The notes: a model not told the origin generated them from the letters alone. Positions 8,363-17,405 are shown, counted from the stretch's first letter. The stretch: DNA of 64,000 nt from Paraglaciecola sp. L3A3 (GCF_009796765.1 NZ_CP047023.1:3889501-3953500); one strand, 5' to 3'. Program-made: numbers and translations.

Positions 8363-8935
8363 TTATTTTGTCTTAGGAAAAAGTCTGACAATACCGCTTT
8401 TTCCCTGCCAATCTCCAACAATCCAAATTTGTTCAAAGGGATGAGTCGATGGGACTTTTATACAATCTTGTAAATCTTGGATTTGTTGTTTACTCCAAGC
8501 AGGATGGGCATTACGGATTATCAACCAAGCACGTTTAGTTTTATAAGTCTTAAATGATTTATTAAACAGAATACGATTTAGTGCGGTTAACAAGCGCGCA
8601 TCAGGCTCAGTGTTTTTTTCTAAGTCCTTTAGTTCTTGGCGGGTGTTGTCGCTTAACTCTCGATGCAATATTTGCATAGCTTCTTGTTCGCTGCCATATA
8701 AATGAGCCACTTCTAAGTCTAATCTTTCACCTTCAAGTCGACAGGATACATCTGGTTTTGCTGGCCTGTTATGCCAAATGTGTCGTATCGGTTTGCCTGT
8801 TTCTCGCTCATACCAATGCATAAATAGTTTTGCAGCTTGATGCTCCAGCGCTAACTTTTCATCTTCACTACTTGAAAATTCAGATCCCACAAGCCTTCCC
8901 ATTTTAACGACAACAATATTCTCCACAACAACCAT
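8363..8935 (-). CDS. Conserved hypothetical protein with a possible PD-(D/E)xK-like core
   Basis: 190-residue soluble protein. I do not recognise the family. Visible features: an acidic helical N-terminus, then RPAKPDVSCRLEGERLDLEVAHLYG, where the D...(x)n...LEVA spacing resembles the acidic pair and beta strand of restriction-endonuclease-like folds, although the lysine of the ExK motif is replaced. The C-terminal part alternates basic helices and a hydrophobic strand (QIWIVGDWQGKSGIVRLFP). A second ATG at codon 12 (MGRLVGSEF) is an equally good start. It stands alone between two phrase-repeat or empty gaps, facing the aspartic protease gene. Nuclease function is only a guess. Confidence 0.6.
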   Translation of the reverse strand: MVVVENIVVVKMGRLVGSEFSSSEDEKLALEHQAAKLFMHWYERETGKPIRHIWHNRPAKPDVSCRLEGERLDLEVAHLYGSEQEAMQILHRELSDNTRQELKDLEKNTEPDARLLTALNRILFNKSFKTYKTKRAWLIIRNAHPAWSKQQIQDLQDCIKVPSTHPFEQIWIVGDWQGKSGIVRLFPKTK

Positions 8936-9292
8936 AACGCCTGATATGGAGTATTGCGATAGAAACCTATAGTAATTAATAACAGGACTTTATTAAACTT
9001 TACTTAACCCGAATTAGGGTTAAGAAGTGTCGCCTTAATTTAATTTTCAGCAGGTTACAAATATACATTCATTATGGTTTACATCAACGCTTACTCTGTG
9101 CCGAAACTTGTCATGGACAGCAAGACGGATTTTCTTGCGCAATAAGCTGGCTATTGTTAGAAAACCCAACGCAGTCAGGCACAAACAGAGCGTTATTCAG
9201 AGAATCAGATTACTTTAATTAAAAGTCTTCTAGGAAAAGCAAAAAACAGAACAAACAGGAGAGCAATCCCCGCTTGTTCTGCTTAGTCTGCT
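8936..9292. other. Gap without a recognisable gene
   Basis: 357 bases. The plus strand has an open frame from about 9034 to 9222 (about 60 codons, reading LCAETCHGQQDGFSCAISW and LLLENPTQSGTNRAL near its end) without a start codon or ribosome site; it may be a worn gene fragment but I cannot assign it. The last 60 bases, next to the PL6 gene end, hold an imperfect AGAACAA/TTGTTCT inverted repeat and one CTGCTTAGTCTGCTTT phrase. Confidence 0.45.
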
Positions 9293-12200
9293 TTACAAAG
9301 ATGGGTGAGAAACTAAACGGAAACTATCAAAGTAAACTTTAGCATCACTTGCAGGTGCTCCTTCAGCAGATAGGCTGAAATCATCTATACGTATATCATC
9401 ACCTAAGGTTGATTGATATTGAGCAAAGATAGTCAAACTAGTGTTATCACCAGAATTAAACACTAAACTATCAGGTCTAAAACTATCATCCCCTTCTTCA
9501 TCTTCAGATAAGTTAGCAAAAACAGAATCTTTGGATGCAATCACATTCGCGCTGTCAAAAACGCCGCCTTCAACAGCTGCGCCATTATGCACACCAAATA
9601 ATACAGTGGCATCTTGCTCATCGCTGCTTTTCAGCAGGTTATACATGCGTAAAGTATATTCTGTGTTAGCTTGCACAGTCACAGTTTGTGCAATATAAGG
9701 TTGATAAGGCGTACCACTATCATCATCGTTATGTTTAAATTTGATTGAGCCATTGGCTCCAGATGCTGAATTATCTGAATCTTGCACTTGGCCGATACCA
9801 CTTCCTTCATTCACCACCCAGCCGTCTTGGCCATCATCAAAGTTAGGATTTTCAATATCTACAAAACCTAAAACAAAATCATCCAAAGTGGCAGATATTT
9901 CTAAGCTAGTGCCATCACCAGAATTAAAACTAATAGAGGTAAATCGATAATCAGAGGCGTTTTCGTCTACTGAATAAGTCTGGCCGTCCACAGTGGCAGT
10001 TAATTTTCCGCTACCTTTTACGTAAGCAGATAAGGTGTAGTTAGTGTTTGCCGTCACCGTGACCGTTTGGCTTAACCTGTCAGCAGAATTATCGATTTTC
10101 ACACTACTACCACGAGAAAATACTTCACTAGGAGCAGTGGTCACTTCAACATCAACACTCGTCCAATCCGCAAGGCTCTGACTATCAAAGTCATCATTAG
10201 CAATATTAACTTGAGCAATGTAAGGTGTAGCAGCAGGAGGGGTAAAACTTAAGGGCCCAACCAAGGCTGGATTCAAAAGGCCACGCATTTCTGTTGCAGC
10301 TAACGTATCCGTCAACATTTCATCGGCACCGGCCAAGGTACTGGCTGAGCGTGTTTGTCCATCCATATCTTTACTCGGTAATGTATAGCTACCAAGATTG
10401 GCACTTAAGTCAGCGGCTAAGCCAGCACTATCAGTTGTAGGTCGATATAACCCTGCACTGTCGGCAGTCAATTTAGGATCAACAAAGTTCATGCCGTTAA
10501 TGCTCGTCACATTTTCGTCATCACTAAGAGACTGGCCATAAACATAGTTGCCTGCATACACAGAGTTGCTGGGTAAGTTATCTGCATTTTTCATTACTGG
10601 ACCAATAGCATCGGCCACAATATTATTCACAAAATAGAGACTATCTGGTTCATCATCCTCGTTACCGGCAAATAAATTAATACTGTTCACACTGTCAACT
10701 ATGGTGTTATTTGCCACTAAAACATTTTCTACATATTGGTAACCGTTAGAGGTTGAGCCGTCAGATGCGCTGATCAAAATACCACCGTAGAAATTAGAAC
10801 TTTGGTTACGAGCACCTTGAATGTAATTATTGGTTACCACGTGATTCGCGTCGACTATTCTTATCCCACCAGAAAATGGATTGCCGTCACCCATAATAAA
10901 ATTGTTATCAATAGTAGAGCCTTCGCCATGACGGTTGACTATAGAGCCTCGACTATTACGAATAGTATTATGAGCAACCGTTACCCCACCCGCTTTAATT
11001 GAAATAACTTCAGCTTCGCCATCTATTCTTTCGAAATAGTTATGTTCTACCACTGCAAAGGAGTCACTAGTGTGACTAGAACTTGTGCCTATACGAATGC
11101 CTTCATATTCATTGTCGCTATTATCTGCGTAGGCTCCCCCACCTATGGGTGGACGGTCGCCAAAATAGTTATGATCAATTTGAGTACGATCTTCAATGCC
11201 TGGCTCTCCTCGTTCTACAATAAACAAGGCTCCGCGCGTTGTTTTACCCGATACCCAGTTATGATCAAAACGGTTACCACTACCATAAATTTGGAACCAT
11301 TTAGTGCTGTTGTCTTGACCTTGATCCATATTGATAAAGGCATTATCGGTTATACGGCAATTGTTACAGGCAGTGTTACTGTTGGCGCGAGTTTGCAACA
11401 AACTACTATCCATATTGCCATCTTTGAAAATAAAACCTTGGAATACAACATATTCACCTGTCATACCGATAGAAGAATCACCATTAATAATGACTTCTCC
11501 AGGTACGGCCGCGGCCACAGTAATAGGTAATTCTGCAGTCCCCATACCACCAAATTTCAATTCAAATTCGCTGAATGTACCGCCTGCTAAACAAACAGTC
11601 TCACCTGGTGTCATATCAAAACTGACTGCATCCTCTAACTCACTAGTTGTGTTAACCGTGGTAGTACAATTAATTTCTGGCACAGTATCATTATCGCCAA
11701 TAGAACCTTTGGTTAACGCCTCAACTGTATTGGCAACGCCTGCAATGGTAATCATAATACTTGTAGTACTTCCATCGGCGGAGCTTACCTGCACTTCATC
11801 AACTAATGTATCTGCTTCGCCAACGAGTCCAGACACAGATGAATTATTAGGATCGAGTGTATAGCTCCAAGTACCATTTTCAGCGATAGAAAAATCACCG
11901 TAAGTGGTGGCCACTGCATTTTGCACAACAAAAACCTCTTCACCTGAATCAAGATCACTAATACTTAAGGTGCCATTGATAGCAGCAGTAAGTGCATTAT
12001 TAATTGAAGCACTATCAATCCCTTCACCAGAACCAAATTCTGCAGCCTCATTTACGCCATTAATTGTGATACTAATATTATGACTTGTGCCATCCACAGA
12101 TTTCACTGTTGTGGTATCGAGCACACTGTCACCACTGCCCAAAGCAATAATCGCACTATTGGCAGAATCAACTGTATAGGTCCACAAACCACTAGCATTC

Positions 12201-12433
12201 AGACTAAAATTTCCATAAGTAGTAGCATAAGCGGATTGTGCGATAACAGCATTCTCACCGTCATCCGGATCTGTAACCGTCAAGGTACCTGACATATCGG
12301 TGCCACCAGCTGAGATTGAACCTGAACTAGAACCAGAAAATACAGCAGCTGTATTTTCCACAGGATCATCATCGCTACTGCCACAACCGGTTAGCGCGGC
12401 AATAACAGATAAAGCCAATAAGTTTTTATTCAT
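9293..12433 (-). CDS. Modular PL6-family alginate lyase, lipoprotein
   Basis: 1046 residues from ATG 12433, chosen over an upstream TTG-type start because AAGGAA stands eight bases before it and the product begins with a lipoprotein signal ending LTGC. Order: two VCBS/cadherin-like repeats (about 40-235; each has a GTLxxxD...TYGxFS...W.YT core), then a right-handed parallel beta-helix of PL6 (about 255-650), then two CenC/CBM4_9-like beta-sandwich modules to the end. PL6 enzymes cleave alginate by beta-elimination; the catalytic pair is visible as Lys480 (VISIKAGG) and Arg501 (IVNRHGEG). Expected on the outer membrane surface. Two GntR-type palindromes lie upstream. Confidence 0.92.
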   Translation of the reverse strand: MNKNLLALSVIAALTGCGSSDDDPVENTAAVFSGSSSGSISAGGTDMSGTLTVTDPDDGENAVIAQSAYATTYGNFSLNASGLWTYTVDSANSAIIALGSGDSVLDTTTVKSVDGTSHNISITINGVNEAAEFGSGEGIDSASINNALTAAINGTLSISDLDSGEEVFVVQNAVATTYGDFSIAENGTWSYTLDPNNSSVSGLVGEADTLVDEVQVSSADGSTTSIMITIAGVANTVEALTKGSIGDNDTVPEINCTTTVNTTSELEDAVSFDMTPGETVCLAGGTFSEFELKFGGMGTAELPITVAAAVPGEVIINGDSSIGMTGEYVVFQGFIFKDGNMDSSLLQTRANSNTACNNCRITDNAFINMDQGQDNSTKWFQIYGSGNRFDHNWVSGKTTRGALFIVERGEPGIEDRTQIDHNYFGDRPPIGGGAYADNSDNEYEGIRIGTSSSHTSDSFAVVEHNYFERIDGEAEVISIKAGGVTVAHNTIRNSRGSIVNRHGEGSTIDNNFIMGDGNPFSGGIRIVDANHVVTNNYIQGARNQSSNFYGGILISASDGSTSNGYQYVENVLVANNTIVDSVNSINLFAGNEDDEPDSLYFVNNIVADAIGPVMKNADNLPSNSVYAGNYVYGQSLSDDENVTSINGMNFVDPKLTADSAGLYRPTTDSAGLAADLSANLGSYTLPSKDMDGQTRSASTLAGADEMLTDTLAATEMRGLLNPALVGPLSFTPPAATPYIAQVNIANDDFDSQSLADWTSVDVEVTTAPSEVFSRGSSVKIDNSADRLSQTVTVTANTNYTLSAYVKGSGKLTATVDGQTYSVDENASDYRFTSISFNSGDGTSLEISATLDDFVLGFVDIENPNFDDGQDGWVVNEGSGIGQVQDSDNSASGANGSIKFKHNDDDSGTPYQPYIAQTVTVQANTEYTLRMYNLLKSSDEQDATVLFGVHNGAAVEGGVFDSANVIASKDSVFANLSEDEEGDDSFRPDSLVFNSGDNTSLTIFAQYQSTLGDDIRIDDFSLSAEGAPASDAKVYFDSFRLVSHPSL

Positions 12434-12580
12434 AATATCTATTCCTTGTCTGTGGTATTGATAAATCAACATAGAGATTTAGGCCTAAGTGCTAGAAGCT
12501 AAATCTGGGAGACAAGCACAATAACAAAGTTTATTACCAATAAACACATTATATTAACATAAAACACACAAATAACTCAC

Positions 12581-12599
12581 AAATTGGTATTACCAATTT
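12581..12599. promoter_or_regulatory. GntR-type operator, perfect palindrome
   Basis: AAATTGGTATTACCAATTT is a perfect inverted repeat with one central base, about 150 bases before the PL6 start. It resembles the AATTGGTATACCAATT box of ExuR/UxuR-type GntR regulators of uronate metabolism. No such regulator gene is in the window. Confidence 0.75.
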
Positions 12600-12716
12600 T
12601 AATGAGAACTTAAAAAACCTTATATAACAATAAGATGAAAAAACCACATGAAATATGCATGATATGAAATAGCGAGTGAGTTGTTAAAAAGTGATAACTT
12701 AGTCGTTACACCCTGA

Positions 12717-12733
12717 AATTGGTATTACCAATT
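12717..12733. promoter_or_regulatory. GntR-type operator, second perfect palindrome upstream of PL6
   Basis: AATTGGTATTACCAATT, identical in its 17-base core to the site at 12581, about 285 bases before the PL6 start. Its distance suggests looping or control of more than one promoter in the gap 12434-12835, which has no gene. Confidence 0.7.
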
Positions 12734-12835
12734 AAATGGGAGGTAAAAAACTATCACGAATTATAGGGGTGATACAGTGAGTTTTATAATAGTGAGCAGA
12801 CTTTGAATATAAAATGGTAGTTATAGTAAGCTAAT

Positions 12836-13297
12836 TTATTTTAGATTTTTTAACACATTTTTTTGATTTGAATGTTGATCGACCAGTGCTACATATGTGC
12901 TTGTTTCTTCTATTGAGTCGTTAATAATTTGCCCTTTAAACGTCAACCAACAATGTGCTTCGAGGTTTTCTTGTTGTTTTTTTACGCCAAATACTAACTC
13001 GGTTTGATAACCCAACTTATATAAAATATGCTTTTGTACCGCACAGCGGCGTAAACAATTTATTCTAACAAAGTGCTTTCTAGCCACCTTTTCGATAAGT
13101 CGAGTGATCAGGGTTATTTCTGCTAAAGCAACATCAGAAAAGGTATGCTGGCTTTTAAATAATGAAGTTTTCCACCATTTATAAGGCAAATAAGAAATCA
13201 ACAGATCCCAAAATATAAACAAATACCAAGCTTTAAAAACAATCAGTTTATGTTTAGCCGGCATCTGCCAAAATTGTTGCAGAAATTTAAGCATCAA
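12836..13297 (-). CDS. Lasso-peptide biosynthesis B2-like transglutaminase-fold protease
   Basis: 153 residues matching the B2 (McjB C-terminal) family, which removes leader peptides from ribosomal peptide precursors. The N-terminal third is hydrophobic (KAWYLFIFWDLLISYLP). The papain/transglutaminase-like triad can be placed: Cys81 in NCLRRCAVQ, His115 in EAHCWLTFKG, Asp127 in IIND. It overlaps the upstream PqqD-like gene by eleven bases, the standard B1-B2 arrangement. What is missing is a cyclase (asparagine synthetase-like C protein) and a clear precursor gene, so the product need not be a lasso peptide; such B1-B2 pairs also occur in other peptide or cell-surface pathways. Confidence 0.8.
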   Translation of the reverse strand: MMLKFLQQFWQMPAKHKLIVFKAWYLFIFWDLLISYLPYKWWKTSLFKSQHTFSDVALAEITLITRLIEKVARKHFVRINCLRRCAVQKHILYKLGYQTELVFGVKKQQENLEAHCWLTFKGQIINDSIEETSTYVALVDQHSNQKNVLKNLK

Positions 13298-13553
13298 CTG
13301 TCTGAGCTAAACCATTTCTTTCTAAGTCAATTAACAATTGAATTAGATCATTTTCAACATCTTTGGTGGCAATATTAAATTTGGCACTAATCATACCTGT
13401 GATTTCACTCATTGCTTTTCCTTCTTGCAGGCCTTCAAGCATCATTGCGCCAGTTTCATTCAGAGTATAATAATCTCCCGACTCTGGCTCAAGGATAACA
13501 ATTTCATCGACTACCTTTTGAATAAGTAAACCTTGATTTAATTTAATATGCAT
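13287..13553 (-). CDS. PqqD-family peptide chaperone (RRE), B1-like
   Basis: 88 residues of the PqqD superfamily, the recognition element that binds leader peptides of ribosomally made peptides. Landmarks: an N-terminal beta hairpin, then LEPESGDYYTLNETGAMMLE (the typical xxGxYYxLNxTGxxxWE pattern, here with MLE), and a C-terminal helical part with NDLIQLLIDLERNGLA. ATG start; the leader before it is AT-rich. It overlaps the B2-like gene and should bring a precursor peptide to it. The ABC exporter gene at 13943-15613 is upstream on the same strand but separated by about 390 bases of phrase repeats. Confidence 0.85.
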   Translation of the reverse strand: MHIKLNQGLLIQKVVDEIVILEPESGDYYTLNETGAMMLEGLQEGKAMSEITGMISAKFNIATKDVENDLIQLLIDLERNGLAQTVDA

Positions 13554-13560
13554 AATTTTT

Positions 13561-13942
13561 TACCTCTAAATTGTTAAAAGTTATTTTTAGCTTTGTTTTT
13601 TTACTCTTCACTAGTATCTAATAACTGCTCTTTAGTCTTTACCACTGTGGTTCAATTTCTTTGGCTTTTTCTAGTTTCTGTCTTACCTCTTAAAACCTAA
13701 AAGCTAAAGCCTGTCACAGAGAAAAGTAACAGCAGATCTTAGTAAATAGGAGATAGTTTTTGCACCCAATAAAATTGAGATTAAACTGTAACATTATCGC
13801 CCCATTCCAAAGCTCGGCATTCCTGCATGTCGTTAGCAGGAATCCAGCTTTTCTATTGCTCGCGACTCGAATCAAGTATCTCGCCACTGCTTTTATCTTT
13901 TGCTCTTAACTATCTGCTAGCTACTATTTCCTATCTACTACT
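13561..13942. repeat. Intergenic mosaic of recurring phrases (block 2)
   Basis: Holds a CTTTACCACTGTGGTTCAAT-like phrase, CACAGAGAAAAGTAACAGCAG, the ATTCCTGC hairpin at 13819, CTCGCGACTCGAATCAAGTA, TTTTATCTTTTGCTC and ACTATCTGCTAGCTACTATT. I looked on the minus strand for a small precursor gene ahead of the PqqD-like gene and found no convincing one. Confidence 0.8.
13819..13843. repeat. ATTCCTGC hairpin module, copy 1
   Basis: ATTCCTGC, a nine-base loop ATGTCGTTA, then GCAGGAAT: a perfect 8-bp inverted repeat. Near-identical copies are at 24851 and 61415. Confidence 0.9.
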
Positions 13943-15613
13943 TTACTGCTTTACTACTTTTAATTGTTTCTGATCGAGTTTGTAAGTCACGTCAGCCACA
14001 TCACTAAGGGATGGATCATGGGATATTAATATCACAGTGAACTGGCTAAAAATACCCTCAAACTCCTGTTTAAAAGAGTGCCTAGACAACTCATCTAACA
14101 TAGAAGTGGGTTCGTCTAACAATAAAATTTCAGGTTCGAGTAATAATGCTCTAGCCAAAGATATTCGCTGCTTCTGCCCACCCGACAATAAAACGCCACC
14201 TTCTCCGACTTGAGTTTGGTAACCTTGGGATAGCTTTTGAATAAATCTATCTGCCCCAGACACTTTACATGCCTCTACTAGTTTTTGACTACTCGGGTTC
14301 ACTACACCATAAGTGATGTTTTGCATAATGCTCCCATTACACAAAAGCACATCTTGCGACACTAGGCCAATTTTTCCTCTAACCGAAGAATTATTAACCT
14401 GCGCAATATCAATACCACCAATAAAAATTTTACCTGTACTGGGCTCGTTAAACTTCATGAGTAAGTGAATTAAAGTCGTTTTACCGCCACCATTTTCACC
14501 ATATAACAACATTGTTTTTTTAGCTGGCAAGGCAAACGATAAGTTTTTAAATACAGCGGGTTTATTTTTGTAAGCAAAACTAACATCTTCAAATCGAATA
14601 TCGGCCGATTTAATATTAAACGTTTTATTACTGCCAGAATTGGCTTCCGATTCTAAATGGTAAAATTTAAGTACCCGCTCTGAAGACCCCATCACATGTT
14701 GCACTTGACCATATAAGCTGGCCAGTGAAGAGAGTGGTCTGGTGAAGATAAGTCCGTATAACATTAAACTGATTAAATCAGGAATATGCATAGTACCGTC
14801 TTGAAAACGCATGAAACAAAAAACAACAATAGTTAAAACACCGATTGAAGCCAAAAATTGTACTAAAGGTGACATGATAGCTTGGAGTTTTAATTGTTTT
14901 CTTCTTAGTTCTAAAATTTCGGCTGTACGGTGTTTAAACTTATTGGACTCTGAATTTTCTTGATTAAAAGCTTTGATCAAAGAAATAGCGCCGATATTTT
15001 CACTGGCTAATGACAAAGAGTCAGCTTGTCTTTGCATTAATGCTCGAGAAATAGGCTGTACACCTTTGCCTACAATTTTTAAAACGATAAATATAAGGGG
15101 AATAATGACAATAATCAGTATGGCAATGCTCGGTTCTATCATGAACATCAACACAGACGCGCCAATTAAGACTAATACATTTGGTACTAAATTGGTTAAA
15201 ACACTAGAAGCAAAAAAGCTAATCACAGCTAGATCAGTACTTAACATAGAAAGTACGTCACCCCGTTTAGTTTCTTTAAAAAACTGTACCGGTAAAACTT
15301 GAATATGATCGTATAGCCGGCAGCTAAATTCGGCCATTAAACGCGCACCAATAAGGGATACATTGTAGGTAGATAAAAAGCGCAGTAAGCCATGTACAGC
15401 AAATAACAAACACCATAAGGCCAAAATATAACCATGGTTTAAATCGATATCAGCTTGATTAGCAATAAAATATTCAGAATATTTGCCTGCAAAAAAAGGC
15501 ACACTTAAACTCACTGCCGTTTCACATAGCATCAAAAACACAACATAAATAAAGGTAAACTTATGTTCGTTAAAGACTTTTAAACCATATTCAAATCTTA
15601 ACTTATCAAACAT
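13943..15613 (-). CDS. ABC exporter, fused membrane and ATPase domains
   Basis: 556 residues, a half-transporter of the type IV (lipid/peptide exporter) ABC class. Residues ~20-305 carry about six membrane helices; the coupling region QVLPVQFFKETKRGDVLSML is typical. The ATPase domain (~330-556) has Walker A GENGGGKTT, signature LLSGGQKQR, Walker B EILLLDEP and the H-loop ISHD. Walker A has Gly-Thr in place of the usual Ser/Gly-Lys-Ser, still acceptable. There is no N-terminal C39 peptidase. Position upstream of the PqqD/B2 pair on the same strand suggests export of the processed peptide, but spacing prevents certainty that they share a transcript. Confidence 0.85.
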   Translation of the reverse strand: MFDKLRFEYGLKVFNEHKFTFIYVVFLMLCETAVSLSVPFFAGKYSEYFIANQADIDLNHGYILALWCLLFAVHGLLRFLSTYNVSLIGARLMAEFSCRLYDHIQVLPVQFFKETKRGDVLSMLSTDLAVISFFASSVLTNLVPNVLVLIGASVLMFMIEPSIAILIIVIIPLIFIVLKIVGKGVQPISRALMQRQADSLSLASENIGAISLIKAFNQENSESNKFKHRTAEILELRRKQLKLQAIMSPLVQFLASIGVLTIVVFCFMRFQDGTMHIPDLISLMLYGLIFTRPLSSLASLYGQVQHVMGSSERVLKFYHLESEANSGSNKTFNIKSADIRFEDVSFAYKNKPAVFKNLSFALPAKKTMLLYGENGGGKTTLIHLLMKFNEPSTGKIFIGGIDIAQVNNSSVRGKIGLVSQDVLLCNGSIMQNITYGVVNPSSQKLVEACKVSGADRFIQKLSQGYQTQVGEGGVLLSGGQKQRISLARALLLEPEILLLDEPTSMLDELSRHSFKQEFEGIFSQFTVILISHDPSLSDVADVTYKLDQKQLKVVKQ

Positions 15614-15634
15614 TTAATTTGTTAATCCATTATT

Positions 15635-15965
15635 TTACAGCAGCTCACTGCAGAGTGAAGCAGCATAGTGCCGACTAAGCTGAATAAGGCAGTAACAGCA
15701 GATTCTAGCTACGAGGAAAGGATAACAGCAAAGGGTTAAAAACAATTCACCACAGAGGCCACAGAGCGCTTCGCTCACAGAGAAAACAACATTAGATCCT
15801 AGATGATAAATACTAGATTCTAGTACCTGCTTTTCTCTGTGATCTCTGTGCCCTCTGGGGTTCAAATTCTTTTGTCTTTTCCTCTAGACTCGAATCTAGT
15901 ATCTCACCACTGTTTTTATTTTTATCTTTTACCAGTATCGATTTACTATCTACTACTTGTGCTGC
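15635..15965. repeat. Intergenic mosaic of recurring phrases (block 3)
   Basis: Gene-free gap containing CTGCAGAGTGAAGCAG, AAGGATAACAGCAAAG, CACAGAGGCCACAGAG in both orientations (once as CTCTGTGCCCTCTGG), GACTCGAATCTAGTATCTC and TTTACTATCTACTACTTG. A 76-codon open frame here on the minus strand is made entirely of these phrases and is not a gene. Confidence 0.8.
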
Positions 15966-15974
15966 TCAGTCTGC

Positions 15975-17405
15975 TTATCCTCTAAAACCGAATAATTTAT
16001 GTTCAATTATGGTTTCGGCTACTTGTTCTGGTACAGAGGACTCCCAATCACCTCTGCCTTTTGAAAGTTGTTTTAATACTTCTCGAGAATATATTTTGAA
16101 TAAAGCTTTATCACTACACTCAATTCCCGAAATAAAACCATTTTCTAACAAGTGACGATACAAAAAGCGTAAATGATCTTGTACTTTAACATCAGTAAAC
16201 TCGCTAATTTCACCATTCTCATCTAACTCAGGATAAACAAATAAACGCGTGTTATCTGGGAATAACTTACCAAAACCTTCCAATATTCCACCTTCAACAC
16301 CACGATAGGAATCTTCGTCAAATATTTGCTTAACGTTAATCATTCCCACAACAATACCAATTTGTAATTTAGTATATTGGCGGAAATAAGCTCTCAATGA
16401 GAAGTAACGAGTATAATCCGAAATCATCACGTTATAGCCTAGAGAATTCAATATTTGAATGCGCTGTACTATATCAGCTTCGGGCACGTTATTATCTTGA
16501 CCTTTCGCATCATTTAGAGAAATTTCAGCAATCGCTACCGTATTTGAGTCGTCGATATGATTCATTGCATAAAAAGATTTTTTGCCCTGTTCTATCATGT
16601 CGATATTTAAATTAGTAACCGGCCTAAACGAACCACGGATGGTCAAAACATTTTTCTTGTAAAGTATTTCAGCAGGTACAGCCACACTGCCGTCAGGTCT
16701 AAACATAACCGCACGAGTTTTCCAACCACGAATTAAATGTAAGTTAATGGCGCGGTTGTCGATATCTTCGAAATAAGGTCCTTGGAAATCGATAGAATCA
16801 ATTTCTAAGCGGTTATTTTTCATATTATCGGTTAAAGAATCGATAATTTGTTTAGGATTTTCGTAATAGTAATAAGCGGCATAAATCAGGTTAACACCTA
16901 ACACGCCTAAGGCTTGTTGCTGTGCCTCAGCGTTGTCGTCTAACATACGCACATGAACCACTATGTTCGAAGGTTCGGCGCCTGGATACATTTGCACTCG
17001 AATACCACACCAAGCATGGCATTCATTGTCGCGATTAAAACTTTTCGCGGCTACCGTGGCAGCATAAGCAAAATAGCGTGAAGATTTAGAGCGTGTTTCA
17101 CCTACACGATCAACCACCAAATCAAACTCTTGTTCCATCATGGCACGTACACGATTTTTACTCACATAACGTCTATCTTCTTGTACACCATAAATAGCAT
17201 CTGAAAATTTCATATCATAAGCCGACATGGTTTTAGCTATGGTGCCAGCAGCTGCGCCCGCAAGAAAAAACTGACGAGCCACTTCTTGGCCTGCGCCTAT
17301 CTCAACGATAGTGCCATATTTTTTCTCATCTAAATTCATACGTAGAGCTTTTTGACTGGTATTACGATGACTAACGTTATTTTTTGACTCGAGTTTTTTG
17401 TCCAT
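15975..17405 (-). CDS. Conserved protein of unknown function (about 480 residues)
   Basis: 477 residues from ATG 17405, preferred because TAGGGG stands five bases before it; the strongest family conservation seems to begin later at MNLDEKKYGTIVEIGAGQEV, so 17339 is an alternative start. No signal peptide or membrane helix. The sequence is rich in conserved-looking segments (FFLAGAAAGTIAKTMSAYDM, NECHAWCGIRVQ, ALGVLGVNLIYAAYYY). I believe proteins of this kind occur in diverse bacteria and are sometimes given enzyme names such as nicotinate-nucleotide adenylyltransferase by automatic annotation; I see no motif supporting that. It lies downstream of the sigma/membrane-protein pair on the same strand, 138 bases away. 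Confidence 0.7.
   Translation of the reverse strand: MDKKLESKNNVSHRNTSQKALRMNLDEKKYGTIVEIGAGQEVARQFFLAGAAAGTIAKTMSAYDMKFSDAIYGVQEDRRYVSKNRVRAMMEQEFDLVVDRVGETRSKSSRYFAYAATVAAKSFNRDNECHAWCGIRVQMYPGAEPSNIVVHVRMLDDNAEAQQQALGVLGVNLIYAAYYYYENPKQIIDSLTDNMKNNRLEIDSIDFQGPYFEDIDNRAINLHLIRGWKTRAVMFRPDGSVAVPAEILYKKNVLTIRGSFRPVTNLNIDMIEQGKKSFYAMNHIDDSNTVAIAEISLNDAKGQDNNVPEADIVQRIQILNSLGYNVMISDYTRYFSLRAYFRQYTKLQIGIVVGMINVKQIFDEDSYRGVEGGILEGFGKLFPDNTRLFVYPELDENGEISEFTDVKVQDHLRFLYRHLLENGFISGIECSDKALFKIYSREVLKQLSKGRGDWESSVPEQVAETIIEHKLFGFRG

Noticed and set aside
11042..11864. Long plus-strand frames opposite the PL6 gene
   Set aside because: They mirror the codon structure of the strong PL6 frame, have no ribosome sites and no recognisable domains.
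12601..12660. Short minus-strand frame starting ATGCATATTTCATG as a possible precursor peptide for the B1/B2 pair
   Set aside because: Only 16 codons, hydrophobic, no leader-like pattern, and it lies inside the PL6 promoter region.
15635..15865. 76-codon minus-strand frame that could be a small cysteine-rich peptide
   Set aside because: It is made wholly of the intergenic phrases (CACAGAGG, CTAGATTC) and so is not a lasso-type precursor or a gene.
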